Of a DNA stretch of 64,000 bases, positions 12,886 to 24,890 are shown piece after piece (positions within the stretch are counted from its first letter, which is position 1; the number at the start of each line of letters is the position of its first letter). The translations under genes were made by a program, and so were the position numbers. The notes below the pieces were generated by a model. The model worked only from the letters and a program-made list of their open reading frames with translations, did no database searches and was not told where the DNA came from. This DNA comes from Cryptomeria japonica (Eukaryota; Streptophyta; Pinopsida; Cupressales; Cupressaceae). Location: positions 228,940,915 through 229,004,914 of the forward strand of contig NC_081410.1 in NCBI RefSeq assembly GCF_030272615.1. Direction: 5' to 3'.

Positions 12886-14725
12886 ATGGAGGATAAGGAT
12901 TCCCATGTACCTATGCCTAATCCAGATCTTCATGCAAAGGCTCCTAATCAGGATCCACCTCCATGGGCTCTTGATCAAGGCCCTCTCCCTGACATTGGTA
13001 CCATATTTCATCATAGTGACCATGAGATGCAGAAATTGAGAGGTATTTTAGATGACCCATAGACATATCATGTGTACAAGAGTACATGCGAAGCCATTTT
13101 TTGGAGTTTACAGTCATTGAGGGATTGTCTTGTTATCCACACGTCATTTTCACCATAGGTTATAGATTCTATCTATAGACAGTTGAGGGCTGAGGTAAGG
13201 GGTCCTCATTCCTTCGCTAACATGTTGAGGGCAGTCTCAAAGGAAACTATTAAGCATAGATGTTTTCCACAGTATCAGGAGAAGAACAAGGTGAGAAGAT
13301 ATCAGGTGACATGATGCATTGATCCACAGGTTGCAGGGTTGATTTACCCGTACTTCTTAGCTGCCCATGGTCGTTATTCTAATAACGACTAGATACCATT
13401 ATACTTTGCACAACAGGTCTATGCTAAGGTTCACTACAATTTGAAACCCAACAACCTTGACCTACTCAGATATTATGGACAAGGGAGGGGCAAGATTACT
13501 GATAGAGATGCATATCATAGGTGTGATAGAGATCCACCCAAACACAGGGAGCTTGTTGGTGAGAGATTTTCGGTGATAGTCCTAGCCCTTTCCCCCACAA
13601 TAGATCATGTTGTGATTGCTTCTCAGAGAGAAGCAATTGATAGGATTGGAGATATTGCATCAACAATAGCCACCATATCATCAAACAGGTTGGGTAGATA
13701 TATGATGAGCCGACCACGTTCCAGATCATCCACAAATGCATCTTCTAGTCATAAGGTGGCTTCAGATTTAGATCAGTATGTTACTGTTGTCATCCCCTCA
13801 CCAGATGATGTAGCGACTATAGCAGAAGGTTCTAGACATGTACAAATCTCACAATATTTATCTGAGGATTTACTACATTCATACTGTTTCATTTCATCTC
13901 AACTTGGGATACCATTGGCTGCTGTTAGAGATGAGATTCTTAGAGACACTTAGGCTACTACATCGATGCATACGTCAGGACAGTCACAACATTCTCATCA
14001 CTCTACATATGCTCTAGGTGACCCACCTACAAATCACTTTGTTTCTGCAAAGGAGGAGATACGGGCTAATTAGGTCCATATCATAGCCGAGGGCTTCGAT
14101 TCATTTGAGGAGCAACTACAAGGTTTGAGCCAGACTATTTTTATGGATATGCTACTAGCATCAAACACTTCATCGATGCTCGGTCATCTAGTTAGCCCCT
14201 TATACTCCTCAATCATTCGTACAGGTAGAGAGAGATATGCAGGCATGACTGATGTAGTTGATATGATCACAGGAGATGATCAAACTGTATAGGCTCCTGA
14301 TACATAGGTATGTATGTGCGCGTAATTTTTAAAAGGATGTACACATGTAATTTCTAGATTTAATAAATAACTTAAATAAGTATCATTTATTGTTCAAACT
14401 AATCCTAAAATACACATGTGTATGTACAACAGTTACCTCATGTCACTCCTAGCTTGAGCTCAGAGCATGTTCCTAGGCGAGATTCTTTCGATGCTACACC
14501 TACTAGTGGATAGGTTAATTATGGATTTTGTATGTACATGTGTGTTACAACACATTTTAATTTACTGGTCTATTTGATTATTTAAATAAAATTCATAGAT
14601 GTAGAGATATTTTTAATATTTAAATATAAATTCTACTTTTGCAGGGGTCTATTGGACATCCAGACTCTCACCAGGACTCTCACTCAGACGGTCACTCTAT
14701 TCGTGGCCAACATGATGCATGTTGA
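12886..14725 (+). pseudogene. Three-exon pseudogene of unrecognised function
   Basis: From ATG 12886 one frame runs about 474 codons to 14307, broken only by nonsense codons (TAG at 13060, 13156, 13390, 13951, 14071, 14290, 14305; TGA at 13312), with no frameshift. At 14307 the frame meets a GTATGT donor; exon 2 is 14433-14513 after an ACAG acceptor (TAG at 14511), exon 3 is 14645-14725 after TTTTGCAG and ends in TGA. Exons 2 and 3 are both exactly 81 nt and all junctions are phase 0, so coding origin is secure. The product would be about 528 residues: Pro/Asp-rich start, a globular middle (LYFAQQVYAKVHYNL; DRDAYHRCDRDPPKH), then a Ser/His/Asp-rich tail (HPDSHQDSHSDGHS). I recognise no domain. 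It could be part of a DNA transposon or a decayed host gene. The Tat element inserted 150 bp downstream. Confidence 0.75.
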
Positions 14726-14875
14726 TTTGCCACTTTATAGCTCATATGTTTATCTTTTTATATACATTCCATACTTTCATCTAGACATGCACGTATTGCT
14801 ACATTCAAACTTACTTTACATTGCTATGTATTCAAAGTTACTTTATATTGAGCTTGTAATATTGGACTTACTTTA

Positions 14876-16131
14876 TGTGGGATACAAAATTCATCTTCTA
14901 TTAACAAAGTAATCAATTAGAAACAAGGGAAATCACGAATCCCTATCCTAATCAGAATTTAACAAACAATACAATAGAATAACACAATTAAGAAATAAGA
15001 ATTATAAATCAAATCAAATCAACAACTCCCTATTCCGTGACTGCATAGAACTTCCATTGCTCTTCTCCTCTTCGTGGTATGATGGCTCTCAGATATTGCA
15101 CTGTTAACCTGCAAGTGACACAAAGATTCAAAGTTCGTGGTTGTTGAAAATGGAGATTGGATGCTCAATTTATAGAAAATTGGAGAAGATTGATTGAAAG
15201 GTGGAACAAAATGATCAAGAGGTGGAACTCAGGTGAGATCAAATGAAAATTGATAGTTGAACTACTGATTGTAGGAGTGAAACTCAATTGATTGAATAGA
15301 TTAATTGAGTCAACTGATTGAGAAAAAGTTGACTGAAGGAAGAAAAAGAATGATTGGAGGAAATAAAGAGGATGACAAAGAAAGCTTAATTTAGAAAAAA
15401 GCTAACTGAAAGATAGAAATAGAAGTTGAAGAGATAAATGATTTAATTAATTAATTAATTGATTGAATTAATTAATTTAGCATGTGCTTGCATTTAGATT
15501 TAGATTATTAATTTAATCTTTGCATGAGATATTATTCAAATAATTGAATTTATTAACTCAATTTAGTATTTGAATATATTTAGAACTTAACTTTGATTTT
15601 CAATTTGGTTTTTGAAATCATGCACATGTAATTGAATTTGGCAGAAATTAGAAAAATATGAAATTAAATGAAATTAAAATTTGGGGATTTGGAAATGGAA
15701 GAATTAATTAGTTAATTAAATAATTTAAAGAAACTATTTAATTATTTAGAAATAGAATTTTATTAAATAATAAAGATTATTTAATTTAAAGGAATTAAAT
15801 CATAATTAATTAAATAATAAATATTTAATTAATATTTAGAAGAGGGTTGAATGATTAGATGATTAGAGATAGAAATTGAATAATTAGTAATTTGTTTAAA
15901 TAATAAAGATTATTTAAATTGGAGAATTAATCATAATTAATTAAATAATAAATATTTAATTAATATTTAGGAAATGATTAAAATTATTAAGGAATAGGAA
16001 AATAGAATAATTAGTAAGATGATGAGAAAACATGAAATTAGAAGAAATAGATTAATTGAATAATATAGATTATTTAATCAATTAGAGGAATAATTAGTAC
16101 ATGATCAATGAAACATTTTTAGGTGTCTACA
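14876..16131 (-). repeat. 3' LTR of the Tat-type element
   Basis: 1256 bp copy matching the right-hand LTR almost throughout, with scattered substitutions and small indels. On the coding strand it runs TGTAGACACC...ATCCCACA. A TATAAATT box on the minus strand corresponds to plus-strand AATTTATA at 15168-15175. The U3 half is very AT-rich, with repeated AATAATAAATATTTAATTAA-type words (about 15800-15960). Confidence 0.92.
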
Positions 16132-16152
16132 TTTGCCCCTCTTTGAGACAAA
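16132..16152 (-). other. Polypurine tract of the Tat-type element
   Basis: On the minus strand the bases immediately before the 3' LTR read AAAGAGGGGCAAA, a purine-rich run expected for plus-strand DNA priming. Position directly against the LTR end (16131) supports the call. Confidence 0.75.
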
Positions 16153-16390
16153 GTCGAAACGACATTGTTTCAAAGAAAACGAAAAATTTTGCCCGAGTAT
16201 GCCTTGGTACTGCTATATAGTGTAAATATGCCCCCTCGGAAAAGGTGGTCGAAAAATTCCAAAATTGAGACCATGTTTTCGATATCAGTGTAATAAGCAA
16301 GCGTGTGGAATTTTGTGTGATTTCGAGATTGTTTGAGTAGGCTACGAGGTGTTTGAACCTGGCGGGGACCACGAGCGTTGAGGTGTCAAA

Positions 16391-16415
16391 AAACCCTAAT
16401 TTTGAGCTATAAATA
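16391..16415 (+). promoter_or_regulatory. Telo-box plus TATA box promoter of the antisense gene
   Basis: AAACCCTAA (16391-16399) is the plant telo-box, and TATAAATA (16408-16415) is a near-ideal plant TATA box, 92 bp upstream of ATG 16507. Both are on the plus strand, opposite to gag-pol, so the antisense gene appears to have its own RNA polymerase II promoter. Transcription itself is not shown by sequence. Confidence 0.65.
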
Positions 16416-16506
16416 GAGATTTTTAGGTTTTCATTTGTTCATTTGCACTTTGGTAATTCCTTGGTTTTCTCTGCAATTTGTGTGTTTTTCTGGGTATTTG
16501 ATCATC

Positions 16507-18890
16507 ATGTCTGGTTATAGAGCTCGATTGCACCTGTCTGATCGAGCACGTTCATATCAGAGACCTCTTGGGACTGGCGGCATGGTATTTTTCCAATTGC
16601 TTCCCAATATATGCCTATTTTACGTCTGTTTTTCAAACAAATTTCCATGATCAATTTTTGCTATATGTTACGCAATCGCTTGTCGAATTTCACGCATTAG
16701 TGTTAACTGTACCACAAACGCTGTAAATGCTACACATGAACCCTAAGTGTTACACATTAGTGTTATCATGCCGCATTCATGTATATCATTACGAATAAGT
16801 GTTAATTGTTACGCATGTGCCCATTTCATTACGCATTAGCTTTAATCATTAAGCAAGAGTCTTATTTGTACCGCATAAGTCATAACTGTCACACATTCGT
16901 TGTATATGCAATTTTTTGTCATGCGTTTGAAATTTTTTTAAGTATTTCGGGATCTAATATATGATATTTTGATCATTTTCTCGTTGTAGGAGAACATTGG
17001 AGTGTTATACTGCTGACAGAGCAGACCTAGTGGACTTGATCTTTGAGCTGACTTACTGGATGCAGAGATTGAGCATATCCAACAGCTTGGTCTATACCAT
17101 GTTTTACATTTGCTAGAGATTACGACCAACAAGGCCATGATTACAGATTTGATAGAGCGGTGGCATTCCGAGACCTGTTCTTTTCATCTTCCGAGTGGTG
17201 AGGCATCCATTACGCTAGAGGATGTATGGCGTATACTGCGTATTCCCATTCATGGTGAGAGAGTTATATATGACCATGATGATGGCATTGCTGGACTATG
17301 TGCACTTTTCAAGTGTGAGATTCAGGATTTGCAGATTAGTGGCCGTTATGATATCCCTTGGGCCCTTGGGCCCGATTAGACTATGATGACCTAACTTTTG
17401 TATTATGCAGTGTTGTTGGTGGTTTACTGATACCTGCAGATGAGGTCATGGGTTTCCAGTTGGATGGGGCAGAGTGCTCCATGATATGATTATGCATCAT
17501 CGACTATATGCCTGGGGTCCTTGTCTTCTAGCCATGTTATACTATCAGATGCATGGTATAGTCTATGTGGGATATTGTTCTATCAGTTGTGGTGTTACTT
17601 TGCTTTAAACATGGGCATGGGAGCACATTTCTATTTCGAGGCCTGTTATTCATGTAGACTTGCAGCCTAGAGAGCCTTATGCTTTCAAGTATACATCAGG
17701 TATCAGACACAGGGGTTCGGGGAACATCTTGTATTGGAGATATCAATTTGACATATTGCAACATTTTATTTGGAGACCTTACGTAGATTGCCCCGGTTGG
17801 CCTGATGACGTAGTGCATTTGTCTTTCTGCCGACAACAGAGATATCTTATTGGGAGGACCTTTGAGACCCAACAGATTATTGAGATGTATCTTCCAGGGC
17901 AGGTTCTCAGACAGTTCAGTGAGGTACAAGTGACACTTGTGGTTACTGCCTATTTTGCTCGTGTATCATGAGAGGTATCTGATTGGGGTGTGTGCATACA
18001 ACCACATGTTGCTTCTGTTGAGTTCAATTCTCTACAGCCATTACACTAGGGTTGGGGTAGAGGTGGAGTGGATCCAGGGATGACGACAGAGTACAATGTG
18101 TGGTTTGTTGGGCATGGGCCAGTGCCTTTGACTGATCCTGCTGTTCCAATTACAACACAACAGATTCACCATCCTAGACAACGGTTGAGGATAGACACAG
18201 GGGAGAGAGCCGGAGGAGGAGGAGAGGGTGGAGCTAAGGGAGGAGATGGTGGAGATGAGGGAGGAGATGGTGGAGATGAGGGAGGAGGTGGGGGAGATGG
18301 GGGAGATGATGGGGAAGATGATGGAGATGAGGATGTAGACATTGGTGGGGACATTGAGTCTATTAGCAGTGAGGACGATGATGATTCTTCCGATTCATTG
18401 AGCAACGAGGATGGAGAATGATGATGAGGATATGCCGGAGCTAGAGGATGTGCCTGGTGCTGAGGATGGGAGAGGACGGGTTGATGATGAGCTGGAGACT
18501 CTCAGAGCGTGGGTTCAGAGTTTGGAGGACGAGGTCGCCAAACGAGATATCGAGCGAGATCGTCTCCAAAGGGAGAGAGATGAGGCAGTGCAGAGATGTC
18601 AGATTACTATGGATGCCTTCAATCAGCTTTTTAGAGCAGGTACAGATGCGCGTGACCAGGCAGATAGGTATTTCACTATTGTGCAGGAGTCTATTTATTA
18701 TCGGTAGGCATATGAGAGAGTCGTCACTGAGGGTCAGAGAGAGCCTATCTTTAGTGCATATATGGGGAGGAGATCGAGTAGATCTACTTCACGACGGACT
18801 AGGAGTGGTGGTGTTATGGGACCACCTCGACATCCTGGGGCAGGATCTAGTGGACAGGATCCACCTGCTGACAGAGGCAGTGTTGGTTGA
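16507..18890 (+). pseudogene. Antisense plant-mobile-domain (PMD) gene carried by the retrotransposon
   Basis: Exon 1 (16507-16584, 26 codons) begins MSGYRARLHLSDRAR and ends at a GTATTT donor; a 405 bp intron ends GTTGTAG at 16989. The next exon encodes a plant mobile domain: TDLIERWHSETCSFHLP, GEASITLEDVWRILRIPI, then in shifted frame LYAWGPCLLAMLYYQ and WAWEHI (about 17100-17640). This domain occurs in plant MAIN/MAIL-type proteins and in several plant transposons. Further on are an Arg/Trp-rich segment (17660-17970), a Gly/Asp/Glu tract (18200-18420), a coiled coil (DDELETLRAWVQSLEDEV, about 18480-18620) and a Ser/Arg-rich tail ending at TGA 18888. Several stops (for example TAG at 18706 in a Gln position) and at least two frameshifts disable it. 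Extra antisense ORFs in this position are known in some Tat-group elements; the role in the element's life cycle is unknown. Confidence 0.78.
16670..16910 (+). repeat. 20-bp phased array in the antisense gene's first intron
   Basis: Twelve imperfect units with core TTACGCATTAG. Unit starts are at 16670, 16692, 16711, 16732, 16752, 16771, 16791, 16811, 16831, 16851, 16871 and 16891; the last seven are spaced exactly 20 bp. Variants include TACACATTAG, ACCGCATAAG and TCACACATTCG. The array lies wholly inside the intron (16585-16989). The core is shared with the 22-bp arrays of the leader of the same element. Confidence 0.85.
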
Positions 18891-18947
18891 TCATGTTATT
18901 TGAGCCTTCGGGCTTATTTATTGTATTCACACACATTATCATTTTTA

Positions 18948-19083
<136 letters not shown>

Positions 19084-19194
19084 CGGGTTTTGGTAATGAT
19101 CTATGTATGTTTTATATGATGTTATGAGTTTTATGATGCATATCTATTTTAATTCTATATGATTCTAAATGCAATGGTAGTACATGTATGTAGT

Positions 19195-19335
19195 AATGAT
19201 GTAAATGACTCTATAATGAATGTAAATGAACTCTATAATGATGAAATGAAAATGAACTCTATAATGAATGTATGTGACTCTATAATGAATGCATATGAAT
19301 CTATAATGAATGCATATGAATCTATAATGATATTT
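19195..19335. repeat. ~21-bp imperfect minisatellite
   Basis: The word CTATAATGAATGCATATGAAT and relatives recur about six times; the last copies (19280-19332) are spaced 21 bp exactly. It follows the TA tract and lies in the non-coding part of the Tat element. Confidence 0.8.
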
Positions 19336-21713
19336 TTTTTGTATGATAATGGTTGAACCAATTTTAACTCAGTTACATCTTGAAAAAATATTAGTCAGAT
19401 TGATAGAGAAAAAAATTGATGATAGAAAGAATGTTAGAAAGAATGTGATTTAGATAGAAGATGAGAAATCAACAAACTATCAATAAGAAATTGAGATGAG
19501 AATGCGAATGAATTTGAATTAATCATGAACCCATGTCACATATTTTATTGCGTCAATATATATTCATCACTGAGCCTTATTATTGAACAATGAAGCTTTA
19601 GCACATCAAGGTATAAGGAACCAAGATGTAAAGATATCTCATTGAAGAAACAAACACATAGCAGACAAGGAGTGAACCCTCCATTTTGGGAATTGCGTTA
19701 GGGGTCGAGGTATGTGTGGCAATTTCACCTTGATGTGAAGGCTCTTATCACAGACACCCACTAGAGCAATTTCCCTATAATTTCATCGGTTCACACCACA
19801 AACATCAAATAAAGAAAAAGATAATGCCCATCATAGCTCCTCTAGTCACTTGTGGACATCCTTGAGTAGCATAGGAGAAATATCTGTCGCTAAATGATAA
19901 AAAGATAAAGACTGACCCGGAGAAAATTCAGCAGCTATACTGACCTTGTGCCTTTGTTCTCAGTTGTTTGATGTGATGGTTGATAATGTCTGATCACAGA
20001 AAGTTGCGGACCCCATTTAAGACTGACCTGTCTGATTTCGAGTGTATCCTCTTCTGTTTAAGACAAGATAATGATCACGTTGATATGGATATGATAAGAT
20101 TGATAAGACAGTTTGATCAGTTGATTGCAGATGTTTGACTGGATAGTTGTATCCTTTGTTAACTTCATGCGAAGTGTTTGCTGGATATCTGCTAGGGTAT
20201 TTGTTTCTCACAAGACATTTTATTGCAAGTTTTTTTGATTGATTGATTTTTTGATTTTTAGTTCTTTTCCAAGAGATTTTTTGATGTTTTTGGATTATGT
20301 AGATCGATAATTTGAATGTTTTTGATTGATTTTTTTAGGATCGTATTTGAATGTTTTTGGTTGATTTTTTCAGGACATTATATGGATGTTTTTGGTATTT
20401 TTTTCAAGACATTATATGGATGTTTTTGGTATTTTTTGTTTTTCAATGTTTTTGGATTTTGTGGTTTTTGATTTTTGTGGATTTTGAGTTTTTCAATGTT
20501 TTTGGATTTTTTTTTCAGGACTTTATATGATTTTTTAGATTTTTTAGGACTTTATTTGATTTTTAGGATTTTTTCAGTTATGCCCCCAGTGTGCAAACCT
20601 GTATGACATGATGATCTGCAAAATGTATGTGGAGACAAATAAATTTTTGACATGACCTATGTGAATGCAATGTGCAGGATGAAGATGCATTTCCTATTCA
20701 AACAAGGTTGACTGTGTTTGTTTTTGCATTTGAATACACCAATTGAAATGGAGGTGCAAAACATTTCATAGATAAGCGGTCAATCGATCTCTAAGGCCCT
20801 TCAAAACACTCATCTCAACACACTTAGTGACTAGGATTTACAAATGGAGATGCGGAAAACTTCCCCACTGGTTCTTGAAACTTTGATCTTCTTTTGCCCA
20901 TGTGTGTGTAGATGATTTAATTCTTGCTCTTATGTTCACTAAAGATCCTTAGCATCCTATATGACTAGCTACATGATTTTTCTAACTTCAAAAGCACCCC
21001 GAATAGAGCCTCGCTGCGAGCAAGCCTTGAGAGCTCCGACAAGGTTATAGACTGTAATTTCTCAAATATTGCTCCATTGCCAGTAGGAGTTCATAGCCTT
21101 GATGGAGTTACTTGCATGTTCCCATAGTCAAGCTTTTTATCGCATTTGTATACATGATATTTCAGTTATATATCATTGCTTTATTTGCGTTTAGATGGAT
21201 ATTTGGCATAGCTCTTTTTCTCTTTTTTTTTTTTTTTTCTTGCCTTGACTTGTAAGTAATGAAACCTACCTAGGTGTGACAATTACAGCGGTGCTAAAGT
21301 AGAATTTTAGATATTTCACTAGTCATATGATCAACTAGGTGTCTAGAATGAATTATAGATCTTCTTAATGTGTGAGATATAACAATTGATAGATTGTGGG
21401 TTAACAAGTCTCAAATAGTGAAATCACTACCCAACCATAAGTAAAGCATCGTCACAGGGTAATGTTGAGAATGAATGACCTTAGAACCTCAAAGACTTCA
21501 TGTCTGAATATCTAAGAAAGGAGATGACCCTTGTTTTCCTTAGATGCAAACAGATGATAAACTTGAATAGTTGCCTTGTTTTATTGATGCTTCTATATGA
21601 AAATGTGGAAAGTTTTAAGAATGTGATGCATCTAAAAAAGAAACTACAAGTAATGTTGTGTTTTAAATGATATGATATGCAATGCGGAAAATACAACCTA
21701 AACTAAACAACCC
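19336..21713 (-). other. Non-coding region of the Tat element between pol and the antisense gene
   Basis: No frame with a recognisable domain on either strand. It includes a T-rich stretch (20230-20580) with imperfect repeats of ATGTTTTTGG and an exact ~33 bp duplication around GACATTATATGGATG (about 20373 and 20406). A GC-richer patch near 20995-21050 has no recognised function. It probably forms the 3' untranslated parts of the two convergent transcripts, pol (minus) and the antisense gene (plus). Confidence 0.55.
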
Positions 21714-22930
21714 TTAGGTATAATATCACTTAAGGTGCATGTTGTTCATAGGGTCAGAGATTGGATCTCTCTCCATGGTAGCCAAATTATAGGCTCCATT
21801 GCCTATGACCCTTGTTATAATGAAAGGACCTAGCCAGTTAGGTTTGAATTTCCCTGGCCTTTCTCATTCCGCTAGGTTCCTTTGATTCTCTTTAAGTACT
21901 AGATCTCCCACTTGAAAAGTTCGTGGGCGGACCCGTTTATTATGACTTCGTCTTAGTCTATTTTGATATCCTTGTAGATGGTTAAACGTTGTTTGTCTTT
22001 TTTCATCAAGGGTTTCGAGTTCTTGTAACCTTGCTACCCTGTAGTCTTCCTCTGATATGATGTTCTATAAGGAGACTCTTAGAGATGGTATTTCTATTTC
22101 AATGGGGAGTATCACTTCTATCCCATAGACTAAGGAATATGGTGTTGCTCCTGTAGGTGTGTGTACTCCTGTTCTGTAGGCCCAAAGAGTGGGATTTAAC
22201 TGGAGATGCCAGTCCCGTCCTATGCCAGCGACTACTTTCTTAAGAATTTTCAATATTGTTTTATTTATAGCCTCTTCTTGCCCATTACTTTGTGGATAAT
22301 ATGGCATGGAAAATCTCTGTTGTATGTGGAATTTGTCACACAACTCTTTCACTTCCTGGTTTTTAAATGGACGCCCATTATCTGTAACAACGCACATTGG
22401 AATTCTGTACCTACATATAATGTAGTTGAGCATGAATTTTGCTATCTACTTTCCAGTGGTGTATGTTAAAGGAATCGCCTCAACCCACTTAGTAAAGTAT
22501 TCAGTGGCTATCAAGATAAACTTGTGCCCATTAGAAGAAGTAGGGTTAATTTTACCCACTAGATCTAATCCCCATTGTGAAAATGGCCATGGTGATGTGA
22601 TGGATTGAAGATCTTGTGCTGGTGCATGAATAAGGTCTCCATGCATTTGGCATTGTTTACACTTCTGTACATACTTGTAAGCATCTTTTTCCATTGTTGT
22701 CTAGTAATACCCTATTCTCAGCAATTTCTTTGACAATGGCGGACCACTTTGGTGAGCCCCATAGATTTAATCATGGACTTGTTTTAAAGCAAGGCATGCT
22801 TCATTCTCATCCAGACATCGGAGAAGAGTTCTATCGAAACTCTTTCTATATAAAGTATCATCTATAATGGTGTATCTAGATGCCTAACAAATAAAGGTCT
22901 TCTTTTGATTTATAGACAGATCTGGTGACA
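21714..22930 (-). pseudogene. Integrase of the Tat-type element
   Basis: Reading on the minus strand: a zinc-binding HHCC region (KQVHD and GAHQSG around 22770-22740, KCKQCQ at about 22660), the catalytic core with DDE residues visible (WGLDLVG, VVTDNGRPF, NGQEEAINK), and a C-terminal GPF motif (NWLGPFIITRVIGNGAYNL, about 21840-21780) ending at TAA 21714. It integrates the cDNA into host chromatin. The three catalytic acids are present, but stops interrupt the frame (at about 22434, at the core/C-terminus junction near 22062, and TGA in NLAE*ERPGK and LK*YYT), so the copy is inactive. Confidence 0.9.
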
Positions 22931-23039
22931 TGTATTGGGTGTGTAAATATGTATATATTTCATTCTACCAAGGTGATTTTGGACCCACAATTGCACATAC
23001 ATAGTCTGATAAGGGAGTCTCATATGCAGGTAGCATTAA

Positions 23040-23465
23040 CTATTCTATGATAAACTCAAATTGAGTTTCGTTAGCAAGCATATTCATAAGAGATCCTATG
23101 GTTGCCATTGCATCTACTGCCTTGTTTTGTATTCTTGGGATTTGTTCAAAGGTAATTTTTCTTAAGTGCTCCTTGTAATCTTCGACCAACTTCTTATAAG
23201 GCATGAGTTTGTCATCCTTCGTGTTGTAATCATCATTGACCTGGTTTACAGTCCATTGCGAATCACCATAGACCCGTAACTCTTGTATTTTCCATTGTAC
23301 AGTTGTACGAAGCCCTATGAGGAGAGCTTCATATTCAGCCATATTGTTGGTGCATGGGAAATTGATCCTAAATGACTTAGGTATAACATCCCCTTGAGGA
23401 GTAATGAAGAGAATGCCTGCCCTAGATCCGTGATTTGTATATGACCCATCAAAGTATAATTTCCA
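23040..23465 (-). pseudogene. Second RNase H domain (Tat-type) of the gypsy element
   Basis: C-terminal about 139 residues of the 24422-23040 frame: LYFDGSYTNHGSRAGILF, NNMAEYEALLIGLR, VYGDSQWTVNQV and QNKAVDAMATIGS. These hold the Asp, Glu, Asp and Asp positions of an RNase H fold. It follows a first, ordinary gypsy RNase H (feature below). Two RNase H domains in tandem are known for the Tat group of plant Ty3/gypsy elements. The segment itself is unbroken. Confidence 0.82.
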
Positions 23466-24890
23466 CATCACTAAGGCAGTTAATGTAAACACAGATTCAT
23501 CTGGAAAGTCTATCAACAACAGATGATTGTCCTGTATAGGAGCCTCTGCTAATTGATCTGCTATGATTTGTCCTTTGATGGCTTTTCTGTCTATGTATTC
23601 TATATCAAACTCGCTCAAGATCATAACCCACTTAGCCAATCGCCCAATCAATGTTGCTCTGCTCAATAGATACTTGAGTGGGTCAAAGCGTGCAGTGAGT
23701 TGTACCTTATGACTCAACATGTAATGTCTGAGCTTTTGTGATGCAAAGATTACTGCTAAGCATGCTTTCTCTATGGGAGTACAATTAAGCTCATAGCTGA
23801 TTAGAGTCCTACTTATATAGTAAATGGCTCTTTCTTTTCCATTTTTGTCATGTTGTGCCAATAGAGCTCCTAAAGATGAGTTCGTTGCTGATATGTATAA
23901 CAATAGAGGTTGTCCTGGAGTAGGACATATTAACACTAGTGTGTTCAAAAGATAATCTTTCAGAGATTGGAAAGCTTCCTGGCATTGTTCTGTCCATTTA
24001 AAAGTAACTCCTTTCTTGAGTAAATGCTGGAATGGGTGACACTTATCTCCAAATTGTGCTATGAATCTCCTTATGGATTGCAATCTTCCTTGTAACCCTC
24101 TAAGTTGTTTAAGTGTTGACAGAGGTTTCATATCAATGATTGCCTTGACCTTGGCAGGGTCTATTTCAATTCCTCTATTTGATACTATAAACCCTAACAG
24201 TTTACCTGTTGTTACACCAAACACACATTTCTTCAGGTTTAATCTGACATTATACAGTTCCAACCAATCAAATATCTGTGTAAGAACTGCAAGGTGACTT
24301 TCCCTGGTTTGTGATTTAGCCAATATGTCATCCACGTAAGCTTCCATCATGTTATGGATCATGTCATGAAACAACGTTGTCATGGCTCTTTGGTATGCTG
24401 CTCCCGGCATTTTTAAGACCAAATGGCATCACATTCTAGTAGTTGGTTCCCCATTGGCATGTAAAGGTCGTTTTATGTTGATCTTCTAGTATAATTTTAA
24501 TCTGGTTGTATCCTGAAAAAACCATCCATTAAGGATAGCATCTCATTTCCAGCTGTTAGGTCAACTATCATGTCGATATTGGGTAGCGGGAAGTCATCCT
24601 TAGGACAAGCTTTATTTAGATCTCGAAAATCAGTACAGATTCTTATGCCTCTCGTGGGCTTAGTCATGGGTACCAGGTTGGATATCCATTCTGCGTAGTC
24701 AATAGGTCTAATAAAACCTACATCCAGCAACTTTTGTAGTTCTATTATAACCAGTAATGCAATACTTGGATGCATTTTTCTTAATTTTTGCTTGTAAGGT
24801 TTAACTCCTGGTATCAATGGTAAGTGATGTAACACTAATTCAGAGTCTAAGCCCAACATGTCTGAATAGGACCAAGCAAAGTTGATAGGT
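23466..24890 (-). pseudogene. Reverse transcriptase and first RNase H of the gypsy element
   Basis: RT starts near HLPLIPGVKPYKQKLRK (about 24850), continues KPTRGIRICTDFRDLNKAC and PLPNIDMIVD, and has the active-site AYVDDILAKS (about 24330). The RNase H part follows (LLLYISATNSSLGALLAQ, AIYYISRTL, CLAVIFASQKLRHY; about 23930-23470). The frame is broken between 24420 and 24530: one extra T in a T6 run shifts GFSGYNQ, a TAG replaces Trp, and an extra G occurs near 24410. These three lesions lie within about 120 bp, between the conserved DLNKAC and YVDD motifs. It is otherwise well conserved, so loss of function looks recent relative to the rest. Confidence 0.92.

Noticed and set aside
12886-14307. 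Alternative genetic code (TAG read as Gln)
   Set aside because: Copia and gypsy relatives nearby also carry TAA and TGA stops, frameshifts and lost catalytic residues, so decay explains the TAG codons better than stop reassignment in a plant nucleus.
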